From the NCBI GenBank assembly GCA_964643885.1, contig CAZXUI010000083.1, forward strand, positions 1 through 19,789: 19,789 nt of DNA. The letters run 5' to 3'. Below are positions 1 through 8,779 of this stretch, piece after piece (position 1 is the first letter of the stretch; each line of letters opens with the position of its first letter). This stretch comes from CAADGL01 sp964643885. Its GTDB lineage: Bacteria > Planctomycetota > Phycisphaerae > UBA1845 > Fen-1342. The position numbers and the translations under genes were made by a program. Under the pieces are notes generated by a model, which had not been told where the DNA came from, searched no databases, and saw only the letters and a list, made by a program, of their open reading frames with translations.

Positions 1-1043
1 AAGCGGGCTGCCTGACGGTGGAATCGGTCGCGACCGCGCCCGCGCAGCTCGTTGCGGACGTGCGCTCGCTGATGGACGTGCGGGCGCGGGCCAGGCAGCT
101 CCCGCTAAACGTCGTTGTCGAGACGCCGATCCCCGAGACGATCCACTCCGATCCGGTCCGGTTGAGACAGATTCTGCTGAATATCGTCGGCAACGCGATC
201 AAGTTCACCGACTCAGGTTCGGTCACGCTCCGCATCGGCTGCGATCCGGCCGCGCAGCAGATGCGCTTCGCCGTCGTCGATACGGGCATCGGCCTGAGCC
301 GCGAGCAGATTCAGCGGCTCTTTCAGGCGTTCACACAGGGCGACACGAGCACGACCCGCAAGTACGGCGGCACCGGGCTCGGGCTGCGCATCAGCCAGCG
401 ACTGGCGGAGATGCTCGGCGGTGACATCCGAGTGGAGAGCACCCCCGGACGCGGCAGCAACTTCTCGATCACCGTGGCGACCGGCCCGCTCGCGGGCGTC
501 GAGATGATTGCGCCGCAGCATGCGCTTCAGGCCGTCATGGGCCCGCCCGAGGAGAGCACAGCGCAGGACGAGGCGCCGGCCGCCGACCGGCCGCTGGCGG
601 GAATCCGCATTCTGCTGGCGGAGGACGGCGCCGACAACCGCCGGCTGATCGCGTTTCACCTTCGCCGCGCGGGGGCGCAGGTGCAATTCGCCGAGAACGG
701 GCGGCGCGCGGTCGAGATGCTGACGGTCGACGGAACTTTCGAGTCTCACCTGCTCGACCCGCCGCCGGTCGACCTGCTGCTGACCGACATGCAGATGCCC
801 GAGCTGGACGGCTATGCGACGGCCTGCCTGCTGCGATCGCGCGGCTGCCCGCTGCCGATCATCGCCCTGACGGCCCACGCCATGAGCGGCGACCGAGAGA
901 AGTGCCTGGCCGCGGGTTGCAGCGGCTACGCTTCCAAGCCGGTTGATCGCGACGAGCTGATCGCCGCGTGTGCGAGTGCGGTTTCGCCGCCGCCCGACGC
1001 GGCCGCGCTCTGGCCGCGCCGCGCTGCGACCTGCACGACGTGA
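1..1043 (+). CDS. Hybrid sensor histidine kinase, C-terminal part (5' end outside window)
   Basis: The reading frame is open to the window edge, so the GTG at 18 is probably internal and the sensor and phospho-accepting His regions lie upstream. Counting from that GTG, the HATPase domain spans about residues 8-155. Its N box is LLNIVGNAIKFTD (53-65), its G1 box VVDTGIGLS (86-94) and its G2 box GGTGLGL (117-123). A receiver domain follows at about 195-322, with acidic pair E202-D203, phosphoacceptor D257 in LLLTDMQMPELDG, T285 and K307. This is the usual order for a hybrid kinase of the BarA/TorS type: autophosphorylation on His, then transfer to the internal Asp. The substrate response regulator is not visible here. 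The stop codon lies one base from the stop of the convergent gene at 1045, so the two transcripts probably overlap at their 3' ends. The domain calls are firm; the stimulus is unknown. Confidence 0.93.
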   Translation, partial: AGCLTVESVATAPAQLVADVRSLMDVRARARQLPLNVVVETPIPETIHSDPVRLRQILLNIVGNAIKFTDSGSVTLRIGCDPAAQQMRFAVVDTGIGLSREQIQRLFQAFTQGDTSTTRKYGGTGLGLRISQRLAEMLGGDIRVESTPGRGSNFSITVATGPLAGVEMIAPQHALQAVMGPPEESTAQDEAPAADRPLAGIRILLAEDGADNRRLIAFHLRRAGAQVQFAENGRRAVEMLTVDGTFESHLLDPPPVDLLLTDMQMPELDGYATACLLRSRGCPLPIIALTAHAMSGDREKCLAAGCSGYASKPVDRDELIAACASAVSPPPDAAALWPRRAATCTT

Positions 1044-1044
1044 G

Positions 1045-2478
1045 TCATTGTGCCCGCGCCACGCGGATCTGCATGATGTTGTTGATCCGCCGCTGCCCGC
1101 GGTCCCAGTAGATCTTGAAGCTTACGGCGAGCGTCTTGCCGTTGACGGCGGCCGCGCCGGAGATCGTCTTGAGCTCGAGCTTGTTCTTCCGCCCCACCCG
1201 CTTGACGGTTTGTGCCACGAAGCGCTTGCCCTTGACCTGGCCGCGGACCTCGCATTTCCAGTCGTCGCTGCGCGTGACGGTGAGAGTCACATTGTTGCCG
1301 ACTCGCTGAGTCACTTCGAACGTCCACTGTTTCTGGTTGAAGTTGTCGCTGCCCTGCCAGTTGCTTCCGACCTGCCACGGGTCGTTATTCCTGGCGGCCG
1401 GCTGTTGCGCGGCCGGCGGTTTTGCCGCCGCCTTCGGCTGATCCAGCTTGCGGTTGGCCTCCGGCTCGTCGTCCGTCAACAGCTCGCGGAAACGCAGCGA
1501 GTGCAGCTCGAAGTGCGTGTCGGCCGCCGCCACCAGTTGCGGCAGCGGCCCGGTCAGGTCCTTGGGCAGCGACAGCGCTGACCACTCGCCCGACCAGGAG
1601 ACGATCGTGTCGTCGCCGGCTTCGACATCGACGCCGGCCGGGGAGACACGCACGAGCACCGTCGCCGGTTCGTCGGCCGCGAAGACCTCGCCGACATGCG
1701 ACGTGCCGTTGGCATCGGCATCCTTGCCCTCGATCAGGCCGATGCCGCTCGTTTTGCCGCCCCAGCCGCCGAGCGTGAGCAGCGCAGCGCCGTCCGGCAC
1801 GCGAAAGGCGACCTGGAGCGGGCCGGCGCCGGCGACGCGGCGAGCGACGATCTCCAGCTCGTACGCCTTGGCGGACGGTACGGGGAGCCGCAGGGTCGAT
1901 TTCGTGATGCCGCCGTGGGGATTCGACGCGGGTGGATCATTCGTCAGGCTGGCCCCGTTCCAGTGCCAGGCGCCGTTCAGCGCGTGCCGCGGCAGGTCGA
2001 CCGACGGCCGCAGGTCGCGCCACATCGCCTCCAGCTCGCGCTGGCGGGCGTGTTGGAGCTCCTCCTGGAGGTCCTCCGCGCGGTCGAGCTGGGCGGATTT
2101 CTCGTAGGCTTGTGCGGCCTGCTCGTACGCCTGGACGATGTCGCGCACCGCCCGGAGCCGGACGATCTCGTACTTGCGGGCGGCCTGCGAGGTGCATGCC
2201 GGCAGCCGCCGCTCGTCGCGGGCGAACGCGGCCAGCTCCGCCTCGAACTGGCGGATCGCGGCCGCGTCTCCGGCTGTTTTGGCCTCGATGATCCGCTTCT
2301 CGACGGCGTCGCGCAGCTCCCGGGCGGCGTCGGCGATGGTGCTTTCGTGCCTGCCGATGGCCAGGTCGAGCTTGGCGCGGATGGGGTCGGCGAGTGACTC
2401 TTGGGGGCACCAGAGCGACGCACACAGGGTGATGAACGAGGTGACGCTGAACTGTCGGGACGTTTGTGCGTTAAGCAT
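1045..2478 (-). CDS. Secreted protein of unknown function with coiled coil and two beta-rich domains
   Basis: I do not recognise a named family. The open frame runs up to 2760, inside the kinase gene, but the ATG at 2478 is chosen because it has a GGAGG 11 bases upstream and starts a signal peptide (MLNAQTSRQFSVTSF..., likely cut after SLA at residue 30). The 477-aa product then has an Ala/Glu/Arg-rich helical stretch (about 35-155, probably coiled coil). Next is a beta-rich region (about 167-332) that resembles LamG/DUF1080-like jelly-roll domains, then a Pro/Ala/Gln linker (about 345-366). It ends in a domain starting WTFEVTQRVGNNVTLTV (about 366-475) that may bind a ligand. The gene lies 55 bases after the kinase stop on the same strand, so it probably shares its transcript and could be an exported partner or output of that kinase. 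That link is inference. Confidence 0.78.
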   Translation of the reverse strand: MLNAQTSRQFSVTSFITLCASLWCPQESLADPIRAKLDLAIGRHESTIADAARELRDAVEKRIIEAKTAGDAAAIRQFEAELAAFARDERRLPACTSQAARKYEIVRLRAVRDIVQAYEQAAQAYEKSAQLDRAEDLQEELQHARQRELEAMWRDLRPSVDLPRHALNGAWHWNGASLTNDPPASNPHGGITKSTLRLPVPSAKAYELEIVARRVAGAGPLQVAFRVPDGAALLTLGGWGGKTSGIGLIEGKDADANGTSHVGEVFAADEPATVLVRVSPAGVDVEAGDDTIVSWSGEWSALSLPKDLTGPLPQLVAAADTHFELHSLRFRELLTDDEPEANRKLDQPKAAAKPPAAQQPAARNNDPWQVGSNWQGSDNFNQKQWTFEVTQRVGNNVTLTVTRSDDWKCEVRGQVKGKRFVAQTVKRVGRKNKLELKTISGAAAVNGKTLAVSFKIYWDRGQRRINNIMQIRVARAQ

Positions 2479-2533
2479 GAGCAGCCGAGCCTCCAGGTTG
2501 CGGAATCCAGTTGTTGTTTTGAATCGCGTCGAA

Positions 2534-5500
2534 TCAGCGTATTCCCGAACCGGGTCGCGTCGGATTCGGGACGTCAGGGTGGCTCTCTTCGACACTCTCG
2601 ATGGCCCAATGAACCAGCCACTCCGGAGCGTATTCCTGCTGAACCACGTTGCTGCGTCGCAGCACCCGAATCGCATTTGCCAGCTCCTGCGCGCGCTCGC
2701 GTTCGCCCGTTTTCGCGCACGCGACCGCAAGAAATGCGATTGCCGCTGAGTTGTACGCACTGTGGGAGTCTTCGAGCAGCTCTTCGAGAATCGGCTTGGC
2801 GGCCCGAAACTCCCCCGCTCGTGTCAGTGCGGCGCCGAGTGTGAGTTGGTAGAAATAGTTGCTTGGCGAGTCCTCCGATGCTTGCCGTGCGGCGTCGATC
2901 GCCGCTCGGATGGACTCTGCATCCGCGCTTTCGTCGAGTGCGACGGCGAGCGCGAGCTGACTGAGTTGGTACGGTGTCGGACTCCAGCTTTGAGTCCGGG
3001 TCAGCAGCTCTGTTCGCTCGGACTCGGGTATTGAAGGGTCGGATTGGATGGCCCTGACGATTCGCTCCATTGTGATGTAGCGCGCCTTAAGTCGTTCAAA
3101 ATGGACCGCTGGTGAGTTGGCCAGCTCTTCCACAATGCCTCGGTATTCATCTGGCAGGATCGTTGTCCGGTCCACGAGCTGCTCGAGGTCCACGGCGCGC
3201 CCTTGATTCACGGTCGCCAGGACTGCGCGGGCCACATTGAGCCGATGGCGGTGCTCAATCTGGTCCTGGGGCGCCGGCCGCGAACGCCACAATCCGAGCC
3301 ATCGCGGTTCTCCGGCCAGAAGGGCGCTGCCATCGTGACTGAGCGTGAGCAGGGTGACGCCTGAGCCGTCTGTCGGTAGCTCGACCAACTTCGCAAGGGT
3401 CGCGGCGTCCCAAACGACAAGATTTCCGCTCGTGTCGCCACTGATAATTCGTTGACCGTCTGGTGTGAATGTGGCGCAGATTTGTCCTGCAACTGTGTCA
3501 CCGAGAAAGGGCGCACTCGAAATCGCCTCGGCGTCCGGCCCAGTCTGGGTCAGTGAAACGACTGTCAGTTCGTCCTCTGAGCAGACGAGCAGAGACTCGC
3601 CGATGGGACTGAACTGGATTTGTGTGACACCGATCTGGTGCAAGGTGCGCAGGATTTCGCCGCTGGCCGGGTCGAGGATGAGGATCCGGCCGTCAGCAAG
3701 CGCGCAGCCGAGATGGTCCGAGCGAGGGCTCGCGGCGAGCGAGCACACAGCGGATCCGAGTTCGAGACGAAAGAGCGTTCGCGCGTCGGCGAGGTCGCGA
3801 GCCTCGACGATCCCGGAAGCGGTGCCCGCGTAGATGGTCGGGTGCTCCGGGGCCGCCGAGAGTGCGGTGACCTCCGCATCGCCGATGTCCCAGTCCTCCA
3901 AGATTCGCCCATCTTCGAGCAGCGCGACGCGCGCCTGGCCACTGAACGTACCTGTAACGAGAAAGCGCTCTTCTGAATCGACGCAGAGCGCGCTTGCGCT
4001 CGGGAGACCATGAAAGGTCTGAGCCACCTCCTCGGTTACCGTGTTGAAGCGCTGAACGCCGGCCCCGGAGCTGACAATGGCATGCAAACCGTCACGAAGC
4101 CAGACAACATGTGCGAGTTCGTGGAAGTTGTACCAACCGCGTGTATCGGCGTATCCAGTGCCCGGAGGAGCATCCCGGTCCCAGATCTCAACCTGACCGT
4201 CTTTCGTACCTCGTACGAACCAGCGGCAGAGCCGGTCTGTGCACGTGCTGGCGAGACCGAATGTTCGTGAGTCACCAACTTGTTCCAGGATTTCGAGACG
4301 GCGCCGCTCTCCGACTGAGGAATCACCCGAGGAGGCCAGGTCCCGGCGTAGGATCAGGGGCGAGTCGCGCCCTCTCAGCCACACGCGGAGTTGCCCCGAC
4401 ACGAGGTCGACGCCGCGAAAGCGCTCCCCCGAAATCTCGCCGTTGGACGTGAGGAGCGGGGGCTCGGAACCGGATCGGAGGTCGTGGAGGACCACGTCAT
4501 TTGGTTTACTCTTGTCGTAGACCGCTAGCCAACACAAGTCGTCGGAGATCGCCACCCCCGACGTCGATCCGGAAACGGAGCGTAGCCCGACCGCTTCCCG
4601 TCCACTCTGGACGTCCCAGATCGCGATCTGTTTAGCAGTCGCAGTGACGAGGTGGCGCCCGGACGCAGAGAACGACATTGCAGCCGGCTGACCGATCGTG
4701 GCAAGCTCGCACAGCATGTCCCCGCCGTCGCGCAGCCAGATGCGGACCGGGTCCTCCGAACTACCTGACGCGATCAGGCGTCCGTCTGGTGAGATGCACA
4801 CCACCTCCACGGGACCATCGTGTGCACGAATGACGTTCGTCGGCGTGTTGATGTGGCGCAGGTAGGACCATTCCCATCCGCGGAGACCGGACGGGCATGC
4901 ATCCAGTTCTGCCCGGGCCCGATCGTAGGGACGCACGGACTCGCTGATGTTGTGGACGTCGGCCGCTCGTCCAAGTGCCGTCAAGTAGGCACGCAGCTCG
5001 GCCCCCGTGCGCTCGAGTTCCGCTAGGCGATGCGCCTCCTCTGCGGCCTCGCGAGCCGCGCGCTCGGCGCGCTCTCGCTGCTGCGCGAGCTCGAAGGCGA
5101 TCCGCTCCCCTCGCACGAATACAACCGCCGCCGTGGCAAGCCCTGCGCCGAGTGACAGCACGACCGCCGCCGCAGTCGTCACCAGCCCGCGATTGCGCCT
5201 GACGAACTTCCCCACCCGGTACATCGCCCCCGGCGGGGCCGCGACCACTGGCTCGCCCGCCAGGTGCCGCTGCACGTCCGCCGCGAGCTGGCCCGGGCTC
5301 TCGTAGCGCCGCCCGCGGTCCTTCTCCAGCGCCTTGAGCACGATCCAGTCCAGCTCGCCCTTCAGCAGTGATCCCAGCCGCGCCGGCTCGATCCGCCGCG
5401 CCGCGGCCGTCGAGGCCAGTGCCTCCAGGTTCCGCGAAAGCCGCAGGCTCGGCGCCGGCGGCTCTTCTTCCCGGATGATCCGCGCCAGCTCCCCCAGCGC

Positions 5501-6406
5501 CGCCGACCGCAGCCGCTTGGCGTCGAACGGCGTCGCCCCCGTCAGCAGCTCGTACAACAGGACGCCCAGCGAATACACATCCGTCCGCGTATCGATATCC
5601 GGCAGCCCCTGCGCCTGCTCCGGGCTCATGTATTCCGGCGTCCCGATGAGCTGATGGTGCTCGGTGAACAGCGTCATGTCCGTCAGCCGCGCGCCGGTCG
5701 CCTTGGCGATGCCGAAATCGATCACTTTCGCCAGCGGCCGCCCGTCCGTCATGCTCACCAGCACGTTCCGCGGCTTCAGGTCGCGGTGAATCACCCCCTT
5801 CATGTGCGCGTGCTGCACGGCCGCGCAGACTTGCGCGAACAGCTCCAGCCGCTCGCGTACGCTCAGCTTGTGGGCGTCGGCGAAGGCGGTGATCGGGTCG
5901 CCCTTCACATACTCCATGACGAAGTACGGCCGGCCGCTCTCCGTCGCCCCCGCGTCCAGCACCGTCGCGATGTGCGGGTGATCCATCAGCGCCAGCGCCT
6001 GCCGCTCGGCCTCGAAGCGGGCGATCACCTGCCGCGTATCCATCCCCAGCTTGATGATCTTCAGCGCCACGCGCCGTCGCAGCGGCTGGAGCTGCTCGGC
6101 CATGAAGACCGCGCCGAATCCGCCCTCGCCGATCCGCTGGAGCAGCTTGTACGGCCCGATCCGCGAGCCCGGCGCCTCGTGCACCGGATCGAGCGGCCCG
6201 CTCGACGGCCGGCTCCGTGCCGCCTCGGCCGTCGGGTCCGCCAGAAAGCGCCCGTCCACTTCGGCCGTTGCGATCATCGCCTCGATCCGCCGCATCATCT
6301 CCGCGTCGCCGTTGCAGCGCGACTCCAGCACCGCCCGCCGCCGCTCCGGCGCCGCCTGGATCGCCTCGTCGAAGATCGTCCGCAGCTTGTCGAGCCCCTC
6401 GGCCAT
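2534..6406 (-). CDS. Transmembrane serine/threonine protein kinase with WD40 sensor region
   Basis: This 1290-aa protein phosphorylates Ser/Thr residues of unknown targets. An N-terminal helical segment (1-80) precedes the Hanks-type kinase domain (about 84-385). The domain has a P loop GEGGFG (93-98), ATP-binding K116 (VALK), the HRDLKPRN catalytic loop (207-214, D209 catalytic), DFG (230-232) and SPEQ (261-264), so all catalytic residues are present. A single membrane helix follows (about 408-430), then a coiled coil rich in Arg, Ala and Glu (432-475). The WEWSYLRHI motif typical of planctomycete kinases comes next (511-519), then a WD40-type propeller (about 525-1042, e.g. GNLVVWD) and a helical TPR-like tail (about 1145-1270). 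The start has GGAG 7 bases upstream. It lies 22 bases after the ECF sigma stop, and this sigma-kinase pairing is common in Planctomycetes. The kinase half is much more GC-extreme than the sensor half. Confidence 0.95.
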   Translation of the reverse strand: MAEGLDKLRTIFDEAIQAAPERRRAVLESRCNGDAEMMRRIEAMIATAEVDGRFLADPTAEAARSRPSSGPLDPVHEAPGSRIGPYKLLQRIGEGGFGAVFMAEQLQPLRRRVALKIIKLGMDTRQVIARFEAERQALALMDHPHIATVLDAGATESGRPYFVMEYVKGDPITAFADAHKLSVRERLELFAQVCAAVQHAHMKGVIHRDLKPRNVLVSMTDGRPLAKVIDFGIAKATGARLTDMTLFTEHHQLIGTPEYMSPEQAQGLPDIDTRTDVYSLGVLLYELLTGATPFDAKRLRSAALGELARIIREEEPPAPSLRLSRNLEALASTAAARRIEPARLGSLLKGELDWIVLKALEKDRGRRYESPGQLAADVQRHLAGEPVVAAPPGAMYRVGKFVRRNRGLVTTAAAVVLSLGAGLATAAVVFVRGERIAFELAQQRERAERAAREAAEEAHRLAELERTGAELRAYLTALGRAADVHNISESVRPYDRARAELDACPSGLRGWEWSYLRHINTPTNVIRAHDGPVEVVCISPDGRLIASGSSEDPVRIWLRDGGDMLCELATIGQPAAMSFSASGRHLVTATAKQIAIWDVQSGREAVGLRSVSGSTSGVAISDDLCWLAVYDKSKPNDVVLHDLRSGSEPPLLTSNGEISGERFRGVDLVSGQLRVWLRGRDSPLILRRDLASSGDSSVGERRRLEILEQVGDSRTFGLASTCTDRLCRWFVRGTKDGQVEIWDRDAPPGTGYADTRGWYNFHELAHVVWLRDGLHAIVSSGAGVQRFNTVTEEVAQTFHGLPSASALCVDSEERFLVTGTFSGQARVALLEDGRILEDWDIGDAEVTALSAAPEHPTIYAGTASGIVEARDLADARTLFRLELGSAVCSLAASPRSDHLGCALADGRILILDPASGEILRTLHQIGVTQIQFSPIGESLLVCSEDELTVVSLTQTGPDAEAISSAPFLGDTVAGQICATFTPDGQRIISGDTSGNLVVWDAATLAKLVELPTDGSGVTLLTLSHDGSALLAGEPRWLGLWRSRPAPQDQIEHRHRLNVARAVLATVNQGRAVDLEQLVDRTTILPDEYRGIVEELANSPAVHFERLKARYITMERIVRAIQSDPSIPESERTELLTRTQSWSPTPYQLSQLALAVALDESADAESIRAAIDAARQASEDSPSNYFYQLTLGAALTRAGEFRAAKPILEELLEDSHSAYNSAAIAFLAVACAKTGERERAQELANAIRVLRRSNVVQQEYAPEWLVHWAIESVEESHPDVPNPTRPGSGIR

Positions 6407-6428
6407 TCGGTTTCTCCACTCGCCGCCT

Positions 6429-7133
6429 TCAGGCGTTCCGCTCGATCCAGTCCTTCAGCCACGCCCGCGCAAATGCCCAGGTACGTTTGACTGTCGCCTC
6501 CGACATGCCCATGGCATCGGCCGTCTCCGCCGTGCTCAGGCCGCCGAAGAAGCGCAGCCGCACGACCGCCGCCGCGTCGGCCGCGGCACCCTCCAAGCGG
6601 GCAATCGCCTCGTTGAGGATCAGAAATCCGGCCGAATCTTCCTCCGACGCCGGGTCGGGGAGCCGCGCCAGGTCCAGGGCGGCCGCCCGGGCCGACTTGC
6701 CGCCGCGCTTGACGGCCGCCTTGGCCCGGGCGTGGTCGACGAGGATTCGCCGCATTGCCTCGGCCGCGGCGGCGTAGAAGTGCGCTCGGGCCCGCCAGGG
6801 CACCCGCCGCTCCCCGTTGAGCCGCACGTAAGCCTCGTGCACTAATGCGGTTGCAGAGAGCGTGTGCCCGGCCCGCTCGGCCGCCATCTGTCGCTGGGCC
6901 AGGGCTCGAAGCTGCTCGTAGACCTGCGCGGCCAGCTCGGCCTGCGCTGCGGGTACCTCCGTGAGGGAATGGGGGGCGCGTGTGGGTGGCGCCGCCGCCG
7001 CGGTTGACTCGATGTCATCCGAGACGGGCTGACTCTCCTCCGGCCCGTTGGGGTCCGGCGGGTGGATGTGACGATTCGCGCCGGTCGTCTCGCCTTGACC
7101 GGCCGACTCGGACGGATTCTGGGCAAATGACAT
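6429..7133 (-). CDS. ECF-type RNA polymerase sigma factor (planctomycete kinase-associated group)
   Basis: The 234-aa product should direct RNA polymerase to a dedicated promoter set. It fits the Sigma70_ECF / TIGR02999-like group. Region 2 is seen as YEQLRALAQRQMAAER, SATALVHEAYVRL and a segment ending MRRILVDHARAK (about 68-140). Region 4 carries a helix-turn-helix GGLSTAETADAMGMSEATVKRTW (about 197-219). A low-complexity Pro/Ser/Glu-rich extension of about 60 residues precedes region 2, longer than usual for the family. ATG at 7133 was chosen over an in-frame GTG at 7166, but neither has a strong ribosome site, so the start is uncertain. No anti-sigma gene is adjacent; the next gene is the Ser/Thr kinase 22 bases downstream, which suggests that kinase signalling, not an anti-sigma, controls it. 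That control route is inference from such pairs in Planctomycetes. Confidence 0.9.
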   Translation of the reverse strand: MSFAQNPSESAGQGETTGANRHIHPPDPNGPEESQPVSDDIESTAAAAPPTRAPHSLTEVPAAQAELAAQVYEQLRALAQRQMAAERAGHTLSATALVHEAYVRLNGERRVPWRARAHFYAAAAEAMRRILVDHARAKAAVKRGGKSARAAALDLARLPDPASEEDSAGFLILNEAIARLEGAAADAAAVVRLRFFGGLSTAETADAMGMSEATVKRTWAFARAWLKDWIERNA

Positions 7134-7183
7134 GTGCCTATGATAGCGTCCGCGCGGGGATTTCACGGGCGGATCGGGCCTCG

Positions 7184-7199
7184 CCGTCCCGCCGGACGG
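7184..7199. other. Short GC hairpin in the 7134-7306 intergenic stretch
   Basis: CCGTCC, a 4-base loop and GGACGG form a 6-bp stem. It lies about 110 bases downstream of the 7307 gene end and just upstream of the sigma gene start. There is no T run, so it is not a clear terminator. Apart from this I see nothing in 7134-7306. Confidence 0.25.
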
Positions 7200-7306
7200 G
7201 GTTGGCGGAAGCGCGGGGAGCGGGTGCCGCCGGGGTGCCTGGAGTGATTGAAGGCGGCGGCGGCCTGGGCCTGCGAGACCGTTGGTCCCGCCCGAGGGGC
7301 ATGTCG

Positions 7307-8542
7307 CTATGCTCGATCCGACACCGTGCCGCGCGCCGGCAGCCGATATCGAAGGAGGAGCGTGGTCGGACAGGCCGGGTAGGCGATTTTCATTCGGAAT
7401 CCGTGAAACTCATCCGGGTTCCAGTCCATGCGATCGAAGGTCGCGCGGACCAGCGCGTTGTATGGCCGTACTTCGGGCGTCGCCAGCGGAATCGGCCCCT
7501 CGCCCAGGTCTGCCAGCCGCTCGCTCAGCCGCAGCGGCCGATCCGGTCCCACCGGCGACGGCGGCCCGCCGCCCAGGTCGCTGAGCAGCAGGGGCTCGGG
7601 CGGAATCGCGAAGGTGAAGCTCCGATGAAAGTACAGGTCGACGATCAGCACTTCGACCGGCGTGTCGCAGCGGGCCGCATGCCGGCCCCACTCGTTCGTT
7701 TCTGTGCGGTAGTACGGAATGCGCCGCTGAATCGCGCCGAAGACGCAGGTCTGGGCCCCCATGTTCCCCACCGGCCCCTCGACCAGTTCGAACAACGAGT
7801 GATTCTGCACGCGCCGGCTGCGAAGCTGCGGCAACGGCTGTGAGCAGAAGTCGGCCATCAGCGGCGCCTGGCTCGGGTCTGCATAGCGCTGGTCGATCGG
7901 CTCGCACGCGGAGGTCGCCATCGCCGTGCCGTCGTCGTTGTGCGACTCGCGCATCGCCAGCACCCAGGACACGTCGGAGCGTAGTCTGCGGAAATCGACC
8001 AGCGCGCTGACCGATGCGAAGTCCAGCAGGCCGTCCTCCGCGCCGGGCCCAACCAGCCCCACTTTCAGGCTCACGCGCGCCTGCACGCCCCACACATAAC
8101 TGGCGCCCTGAAACAGCAGCTTGCGATAGTGCTCGTCGGTCTGCGCCGCGGCGTCGGGGCTCAGCGACGAGCCCATCATCTCCATCGTTGCGCGGTCGCC
8201 GGAGTGCACCCGGATCAGCGTCTCGTATTCTGCGATCGCCTCCCGCGCGGAGCGCAGAATCGCCTCCCCCGCGCCCGCCTTCTGGCCCGCCTTCAGAAAC
8301 AGCGACAGGCCGGCCGCGCCCGGCATCTGCTGCAACACCGCCAGCGGGTTCTCTGCCTGCACGATCTTCGAGATCTTCCACGCCAGGTTCTTGTTCAAAC
8401 TCATGCGCCGCTGAATCGAAGCCACATCCTGTGCATCAGCCCCGGCCGCGGTGAGAACCTCCAGAAAGGCCCCGCTCAGGCCGCGGACGACCTGTCGGGC
8501 ATGGAGATCGAACGGCGGCGGAGGGGCTTGGGATCGGGTCAT
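7307..8542 (-). CDS. Uncharacterised cytoplasmic protein, 411 aa
   Basis: I do not recognise this family with confidence. The frame is long, has normal codon use and starts at an ATG preceded by GAGG, with GAGAG nearer the start. There is no signal peptide or membrane segment. Residues about 25-60 (AGADAQDVASIQRRMSLNKN...) have the pattern of a helix-turn-helix, followed by a Leu/Ala-rich helical stretch (61-120). The remainder is mixed and contains two proline-rich loops (about 326-350). A conserved-looking VEVLIVDLYFHRSFTFA segment lies at about 304-320. A regulator with an N-terminal DNA-binding domain is one possible reading, but no known effector domain is visible. It is divergent from the PEP-CTERM gene and has its own candidate promoter at 8601-8606. 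It ends 173 bases before the ECF sigma start on the same strand. Confidence 0.75.
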   Translation of the reverse strand: MTRSQAPPPPFDLHARQVVRGLSGAFLEVLTAAGADAQDVASIQRRMSLNKNLAWKISKIVQAENPLAVLQQMPGAAGLSLFLKAGQKAGAGEAILRSAREAIAEYETLIRVHSGDRATMEMMGSSLSPDAAAQTDEHYRKLLFQGASYVWGVQARVSLKVGLVGPGAEDGLLDFASVSALVDFRRLRSDVSWVLAMRESHNDDGTAMATSACEPIDQRYADPSQAPLMADFCSQPLPQLRSRRVQNHSLFELVEGPVGNMGAQTCVFGAIQRRIPYYRTETNEWGRHAARCDTPVEVLIVDLYFHRSFTFAIPPEPLLLSDLGGGPPSPVGPDRPLRLSERLADLGEGPIPLATPEVRPYNALVRATFDRMDWNPDEFHGFRMKIAYPACPTTLLLRYRLPARGTVSDRA

Positions 8543-8600
8543 CGGGCTCTCGGGTCCTCAGGAAGCCGGAATTGCCACGTCCATGACATCGGCAGGTCCC

Positions 8601-8606
8601 ATTCTA
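8601..8606 (-). promoter_or_regulatory. Candidate extended -10 promoter for the 8542 gene
   Basis: On the minus strand the sequence reads TGCTAGAAT, an extended -10 element (TGn followed by TAGAAT). It would start a transcript near 8594, giving a leader of about 50 bases before the ATG at 8542. No good -35 box is visible 16-18 bases upstream, which is compatible with an extended -10 promoter but leaves the call weak. Confidence 0.35.
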
Positions 8607-8669
8607 GCACCATTCCCGCCCCCCGGCGAGCGACTTTGCGAATTCTTGCAGAAATGTTCGCAGAAACGA

Positions 8670-8698
8670 TTGCACGAACATGGAGACCCACCTATACT
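8670..8698 (+). promoter_or_regulatory. Sigma-70-type promoter for the PEP-CTERM gene
   Basis: TTGCAC (8670-8675) and TATACT (8693-8698) are separated by exactly 17 bases, close to the housekeeping consensus at both boxes and unusual in this GC-rich window. Transcription would start near 8705, leaving a leader of about 75 bases before the ATG at 8780. An inverted repeat, ATGTTCG (8654-8660) and CGAACAT (8675-8681), brackets the -35 box and could be an operator. Confidence 0.65.
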
Positions 8699-8779
8699 AC
8701 CGGTCAGGTCAGACGTTCTGTCGGCGGGAGGTCGTCCCGCACCGACTCTGGAGCGCAGCCACACAGGAGGCGGATTCAC

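Noticed and set aside
2479..2760. N-terminal extension of the secreted protein to 2760
   Set aside because: It overlaps the kinase gene end, is Arg-rich and would bury the signal peptide; ATG 2478 has a good ribosome site.
5460..5471. GGCTCTTCTTCC in the kinase gene as an IS end
   Set aside because: It lies inside a conserved coding region of an intact gene and matches only the first seven bases.
4761..6419. 552-aa open frame antiparallel in phase to the kinase (minus strand)
   Set aside because: It is a shadow of the kinase in another frame, with Gly/Arg/Ala-rich noise typical of high-GC DNA.
8639..8653. CGAATTCTTGCAGAA as a third copy of the ISL3-like end
   Set aside because: It needs an insertion and a mismatch and lacks the outer GAGCC, so it is probably chance.
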